From contig CBDCLG010000013.1 in NCBI GenBank assembly GCA_965218625.1, positions 124,001 through 188,000 on the forward strand: a stretch of DNA of 64,000 nt, given 5' to 3'. The notes beneath the pieces were generated by a model. The model was not told the DNA's origin, made no database searches, and was given only the letters and a program-made list of their open reading frames with translations. The stretch comes from Bin5 sp965218625 (lineage in GTDB: Bacteria > Chloroflexota > Anaerolineae > Caldilineales > Caldilineaceae). The translations under genes were made by a program, and so were the position numbers. Positions within the stretch are counted from its first letter, which is position 1; every line of letters starts with the position of its first letter. Positions 60,518 through 64,000 of this stretch are shown piece by piece.

Positions 60518-62089
60518 TCAGTGTGGTCTTGTCTGCGGCGGCCCGGTGTCGACGGAAAAGGCCAGGGCGTCGAAGTTGCGGCGTACCAGGTCGAATCGCA
60601 GGTCGGCACTTTCAGGATCGTTCCACAGGTTATTAAACTCGCCCGGGTCCTCGTGAAGGTCGTAGAGTTCCCCGTGCTCGTGCCCATGATAAACGACGAC
60701 TTTGTGGCGTTCGTCGCGGTACATCGTGGCGAAGCTGCCTTCGTAGTCGTCGCGGCCGGGCGCGTCAGGATTCAGCGCGCGGTAGTATTCGCAGCGGACA
60801 AAGTCACGATGTTGATGCAGCTCAGCCTGCCCGTGCAGGATAGGGAGCAGCGACCGTCCCTGCATGCCCTGCGGGAGGGGCAGGTCGGCCAGCTCGAGGA
60901 TTGTGGGCGCAATGTCGATCAGCTCGACCAGTGCGTTGCTGACCAGGCCGACACCTGGCTCAGATTCTTCTGCTTCCGGCGCTGGAGACAGGGTAGCTTC
61001 GGGACCACTCTCTGCGGCAGCGGGGGAGCCGTCTTCGCCCGCGGGATCATTCTCTGCGGTCGCGGAGGACTCGTCGTCGCCAGGGGAATCGTCGGGCGCC
61101 ACCTCAGCGGGAGCGGGGAAATGGCCCGGCCAACTGATGATCAGTGGGACGCGCACCAAGCCGTCATAGAAGCGGCAGCCTTTCAACAGGAGACCGTGGT
61201 CGCCCAGCATCTCACCGTGATCGCTGGTGAAGATGAAGACCGTATTTTCTCGCTGCCCGGTTTCTTCGAGTGCGTCGAGCAGGCGACCGACATTCTCGTC
61301 GATCAGCTCGATCATAGCGTAGTAGGCGGCAATGACCTCGCTGGCTCCAAACTCTTCGGGCGGGCGGGCCGTGTTCTGAAAATCTCCGGGAATCGCCAAC
61401 TGCGCGGTCAGATCGGTCTCGCGGAACAGAGGTTTCGGCAAGTTGGCGGGATTGTAGCGATCGAGGTATTCCTGCGGGGGGTCGAAGGGCGCGTGCGGGT
61501 CAAAGACGTTGACGCTCATCAACCAGGGGCCTTTGCGCCGCTTTTCCGAGATGAAGTCGATGGCGCGATCTGTACACCAGGTTGTCTGGTGCATCTCGGA
61601 CGGGATCGAGGCCGGGTCTTCGCGCAGGTCTCGCAGTGCGTAGCCCTGGGCGGCCAGCCAATCGGCGTAGGCATGGCCGGAAGGGTAGCGGTCTTGCGGA
61701 TCGTGGCTCCAGTGAAAGACGCGGTAGCCATCTTCTTGCGGACGGGGTTCTTCACGCCCGTGGGCGCCGGCCAGGTGAAACTTTCCACTCAGACCGCAGT
61801 CATAGCCTTTGTCGGCGAGCAGTTTGGTGACCAGCGGCGCGCCTTCGCCCCATTCCTCGTTGCCGTTCATGCAGCCGCGCACGTTGCCGGGGTAGCGCCC
61901 GGTCAGGAAGCTGGCTCGGCTTGGCGTGCAGATTGGGCTCTGGCAGAAAGCGTGGGTAAAGGCGACCCCTTCGGCGGCCAGACGGTCCAGGTTGGGTGTA
62001 CGGATATGGGTATTGCCGAGGGCATGAACGGTGTCGAAGCGCTGTTGATCGGTACAGAACCATAGGATGTTGGGGAGGTTTTGGGCCAT
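60518..62089 (-). CDS. Sulfatase, formylglycine type
   Basis: 523 residues from the ATG at 62089. The activation motif CTPSR (C54-R58) is complete, so Cys54 should become formylglycine. The metal-binding ILWFCTDQQRFD near the N-terminus and TSDHGEMLGDHG are present. No signal peptide is obvious. An unusual insert of about 50 residues, rich in Asp, Glu, Ala, Ser and Pro (after GHFPAPAEVA and before SNALVELIDIAP), breaks the normal sequence at a surface position. Likely acts on a sulfated sugar or ester. It is convergent with the DapA-like gene, with 60 bases between them. Confidence 0.93.
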   Translation of the reverse strand: MAQNLPNILWFCTDQQRFDTVHALGNTHIRTPNLDRLAAEGVAFTHAFCQSPICTPSRASFLTGRYPGNVRGCMNGNEEWGEGAPLVTKLLADKGYDCGLSGKFHLAGAHGREEPRPQEDGYRVFHWSHDPQDRYPSGHAYADWLAAQGYALRDLREDPASIPSEMHQTTWCTDRAIDFISEKRRKGPWLMSVNVFDPHAPFDPPQEYLDRYNPANLPKPLFRETDLTAQLAIPGDFQNTARPPEEFGASEVIAAYYAMIELIDENVGRLLDALEETGQRENTVFIFTSDHGEMLGDHGLLLKGCRFYDGLVRVPLIISWPGHFPAPAEVAPDDSPGDDESSATAENDPAGEDGSPAAAESGPEATLSPAPEAEESEPGVGLVSNALVELIDIAPTILELADLPLPQGMQGRSLLPILHGQAELHQHRDFVRCEYYRALNPDAPGRDDYEGSFATMYRDERHKVVVYHGHEHGELYDLHEDPGEFNNLWNDPESADLRFDLVRRNFDALAFSVDTGPPQTRPH

Positions 62090-62195
62090 CACGGGCTCTC
62101 CGTCACAATTGCGATTCGCATTCTTTTCTCGTCAATTGTCGTGTCTTTGTGTTTCAGCTACGCTGCCGGTCACCCCGGAATCCTTACAGCAACTT

Positions 62196-62759
62196 TCACT
62201 CACTGCTCAAGGGCATGCCGAAGACTCTGATATCGCGCCAGGCCACCCAGCTGGGACTGTCTCGGGTCAGAATCAGCGCCTGTTCGATTTCCCGCGGCGG
62301 AAGAATGGGTAGTTCCAGGGTCTGTCCATCTTCGGTGTAGAGGTCGGCGAAGCGCGTGTGAAGCGTCCACACGCCCGATCCGTTTTCGAGCCATACTTCG
62401 TGGGTCGTTGGGCCGGGTGGGGCTTGCGTGACAACCAGCTCCATTTTAGCGACCGTGTAGTTATCGTCAAGGACCACCTGGACCCAATGTGACGGGGGAC
62501 CTCCGGCGCTCCACATTGTTTCCTCCTCGCCGTCGAATGCAAGATGGGCAAGTTCGCTGTGGTTGGAGGCACGCGCAACGCCTGACGGGGCGACGTTCGG
62601 ACTCGATTCCGACGCTGGCATTGCCGCTGCCTGCAATTCGGCCAGGCGCTGTGTAAGAAGGGAATCTGCGGCTAGTGGTAAAGGCCGCGGGGCCAGAGTA
62701 CAGGCCGCGACAGTGAACAGGCCGACCAGGCCGATTGTCAACGATCTGACATTTCTCAT
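62196..62759 (-). CDS. Lipoprotein with discoidin (F5/8 type C)-like domain
   Basis: 187 residues. The signal peptide ends in a lipobox TVAAC. From about residue 60, GVARASNHSELAHLAFDGEEETMWSAG (read in part), SHWVQVVLDDNYTVAKMELV and WRDIRVFG form a discoidin/galactose-binding-like beta sandwich, which commonly binds sugars on surfaces. It probably sits on the outside of the membrane. It lies upstream of the sulfatase on the same strand, a combination that would suit sulfated glycan use. Confidence 0.85.
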   Translation of the reverse strand: MRNVRSLTIGLVGLFTVAACTLAPRPLPLAADSLLTQRLAELQAAAMPASESSPNVAPSGVARASNHSELAHLAFDGEEETMWSAGGPPSHWVQVVLDDNYTVAKMELVVTQAPPGPTTHEVWLENGSGVWTLHTRFADLYTEDGQTLELPILPPREIEQALILTRDSPSWVAWRDIRVFGMPLSSE

Positions 62760-62972
62760 CTGCCTTCATCCTTTCCGTTTGTCAGCTGGCCCGAGCACAG
62801 GAGGTCTTGATATGCGTCAGGTGAAAGGTAGTTTCGGTTGAAACTGCCATATGCTCGGCGTTGATGGAATCGGAGGGAAGCATCCACTAACTTTCCTCTC
62901 GCCGCGGGCATTTTCGAATTCAGGTGACCTGTAAAGGGCGCTCTCTGAATGGTCGGCGGCCAAGCTTCCTCA

Positions 62973-64000
62973 TCACGACCGCAGGTGGTACACGATGAAG
63001 CGCGGCTGTGGCGCATCGTCAACGATGACTTCGCCGCCGGGATACATCTCCCGGAGGCGATCGATTTCAGCGGCATAGTGCCCGACCAGCAGATATGTGA
63101 CCGGCCCTTCGTGGATCTTTTCCAATTCAAATGTACCGTATTCCCGCGAACGGTCCATCCCCTGGCTGCCGCGGTGCAGGAAGCGGACACTTTCGTAGTT
63201 GAAACTCCACCTGCCCGAGTAGAAATATATCACTCCCGGGTTTTCGAACGAGTGAGCCGCGGAAAGGCCGTCAATGTGATCGGGGGCGAAGGCAAATCTC
63301 AGGGTCGGGCTTTGCGCCAGCTCCCCGAAATAGTATCTCACGTTCCAGACGCTGCTGGCGAGCAGTGTCAGGGCGACGCCCGCCAATGCGATATTTCGGC
63401 CGTTTAACCCGAATCTGCGTTGAACGAGACCGACGATACCGGTGGCGCCAATCGCGGCCAGACCGACAATAAACGGGACTGCCGCGATACTGCGCCTTAA
63501 GGTCCCGGATTCCGGAAGGGCAAAGACCTGAGCGAGAATCGCGAGGACCACAACCATTGCGGCAAGCAGGTAGGGCGGGCTCCTCCATTTCCTGATCGAC
63601 AGGGCAAGACCAATGTAGGCCAGCGCCGCGATTCCGAGGTCAAACGGGCTTGCGCCGCCCGTGCCGTCCACGCCATCCGACCTCAATTGCCTGGCAAGGA
63701 TGGTTAGAGATTCCCATGCACGCGTGGCGAAGAAGGAGGCCTTTTGGGCGAAATCTCCGGCCTGCGGGAACTCGTTGGAGCGAAAGACGGACGCCATGCC
63801 CGTGCGGTGCATGTAAACATCCCAGTTGTCAAACAGGAATAGGAGGAAGGGAGTCGAGACAATCAGGGTCCCTAAGGCATAGAGCGCCAGCGTGACAAGA
63901 GTGTCTGCGAACTGGTCTCGCTTGAGAAAGAGATAGACGGCGAGCGTCGCGGCGACAGCAACGGCGAAGGCGGGAAAAGCGAGGTAGGTATACGGTAAGA
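62973..64000 (-). CDS. Multi-pass membrane protein, glycosyltransferase 39-like, N-terminus outside window
   Basis: The frame runs open to the window edge, with about 341 residues visible. It has at least seven hydrophobic helices (LPYTYLAFPAFAVAVAATLAVY at the edge, read in part, then ALYALGTLIVSTPFLLFLF, and others) and the segment DNWDVYMHRTGM. The last 100 residues are soluble, ending FIVYHLRS. The layout, many helices with a C-terminal soluble domain, resembles the ArnT/PMT-type lipid-linked sugar transferases. The catalytic DE motif would lie outside the window, so the assignment is tentative. Confidence 0.7.
   Translation of the reverse strand, partial: LPYTYLAFPAFAVAVAATLAVYLFLKRDQFADTLVTLALYALGTLIVSTPFLLFLFDNWDVYMHRTGMASVFRSNEFPQAGDFAQKASFFATRAWESLTILARQLRSDGVDGTGGASPFDLGIAALAYIGLALSIRKWRSPPYLLAAMVVVLAILAQVFALPESGTLRRSIAAVPFIVGLAAIGATGIVGLVQRRFGLNGRNIALAGVALTLLASSVWNVRYYFGELAQSPTLRFAFAPDHIDGLSAAHSFENPGVIYFYSGRWSFNYESVRFLHRGSQGMDRSREYGTFELEKIHEGPVTYLLVGHYAAEIDRLREMYPGGEVIVDDAPQPRFIVYHLRS

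Noticed and set aside
60479..62065. 528-codon plus-strand frame over the sulfatase
   Set aside because: Shadow frame; the minus strand has the CTPSR sulfatase motif.
1..64000. Search for tRNA, rRNA, prophage or defence islands
   Set aside because: No cloverleaf-type T-loop sequences, rRNA segments, phage structural genes or known defence genes were seen by eye. The isolated HNH piece is decayed.

Overview
The window looks like accessory chromosomal DNA from a free-living or host-associated heterotrophic bacterium, most likely a Chloroflexota member of the Caldilineae/Anaerolineae type, probably from a metagenome. This placement is inference. It rests on high GC (roughly 60 percent by eye), secreted SH3 proteins with Pro/Thr linkers, many sugar-type ABC importers without ATPase genes, and an expansion of phytanoyl-CoA dioxygenase (PhyH) genes of the kind known from sponge-associated lineages. 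No rRNA, tRNA, CRISPR array or prophage was seen.

Layout. 1-9864 (minus): two binding-protein/permease importer sets with two PhyH genes between them and a six-hairpin glycosidase-like gene cut by the window edge. 10158-12330 (minus): tandem secreted SH3 proteins, one frameshifted. 12479-14556 (minus): two more PhyH genes. 14947-25384 (plus): inositol-3-phosphate synthase, PfkB kinase, importer, two Gfo/Idh/MocA oxidoreductases, a PEP mutase/isocitrate lyase-like enzyme, and a damaged spot where a truncated binding protein runs into a truncated deoxyribose-phosphate aldolase. 25844-29250 (plus): another importer. 29399-34740 (plus): AtuA-type pair, GMC oxidoreductase, SDR, PhyH. 34744-38883 (minus): desaturase-Rieske fusion, Gfo/Idh, sugar isomerase-like TIM barrel, PhyH. 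39857-41895 (minus): two PhyH genes. 42176-44669: a beta-sandwich protein, a cyanophycinase-like protein, and an importer whose malF-type gene is broken by an IS3-family remnant.

44650-50670 is a decayed region: an IS3 remnant, an IS5-family element, pseudogenes of a glucose/sorbosone dehydrogenase and of an FnIII/HNH chimera, then 1.4 kb of repeat-rich noncoding DNA. 50671-54757 returns to core functions: glycine decarboxylase (split by a one-base frameshift) behind a tandem glycine riboswitch, and a 16S rRNA methyltransferase. 54787-64000 holds a membrane coiled-coil protein, a CinA/PncC-type amidohydrolase, Gfo/Idh, alcohol dehydrogenase, DapA-like, sulfatase, a discoidin lipoprotein and a partial GT39-like membrane protein.

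How it fits together: the window encodes import of several unknown sugars, polyols or osmolytes, followed by oxidation through Gfo/Idh, GMC, SDR, ADH and Fe(II)/2-oxoglutarate (PhyH) enzymes. None of the importers has its own ATPase gene here, so a shared MsmX/MalK-type ATPase elsewhere is expected. Several genes carry single-base frameshifts (SH3, gcvP, the dapA-like gene, HNH). Either the locus is decaying or the assembly has indel errors, and raw reads would decide.
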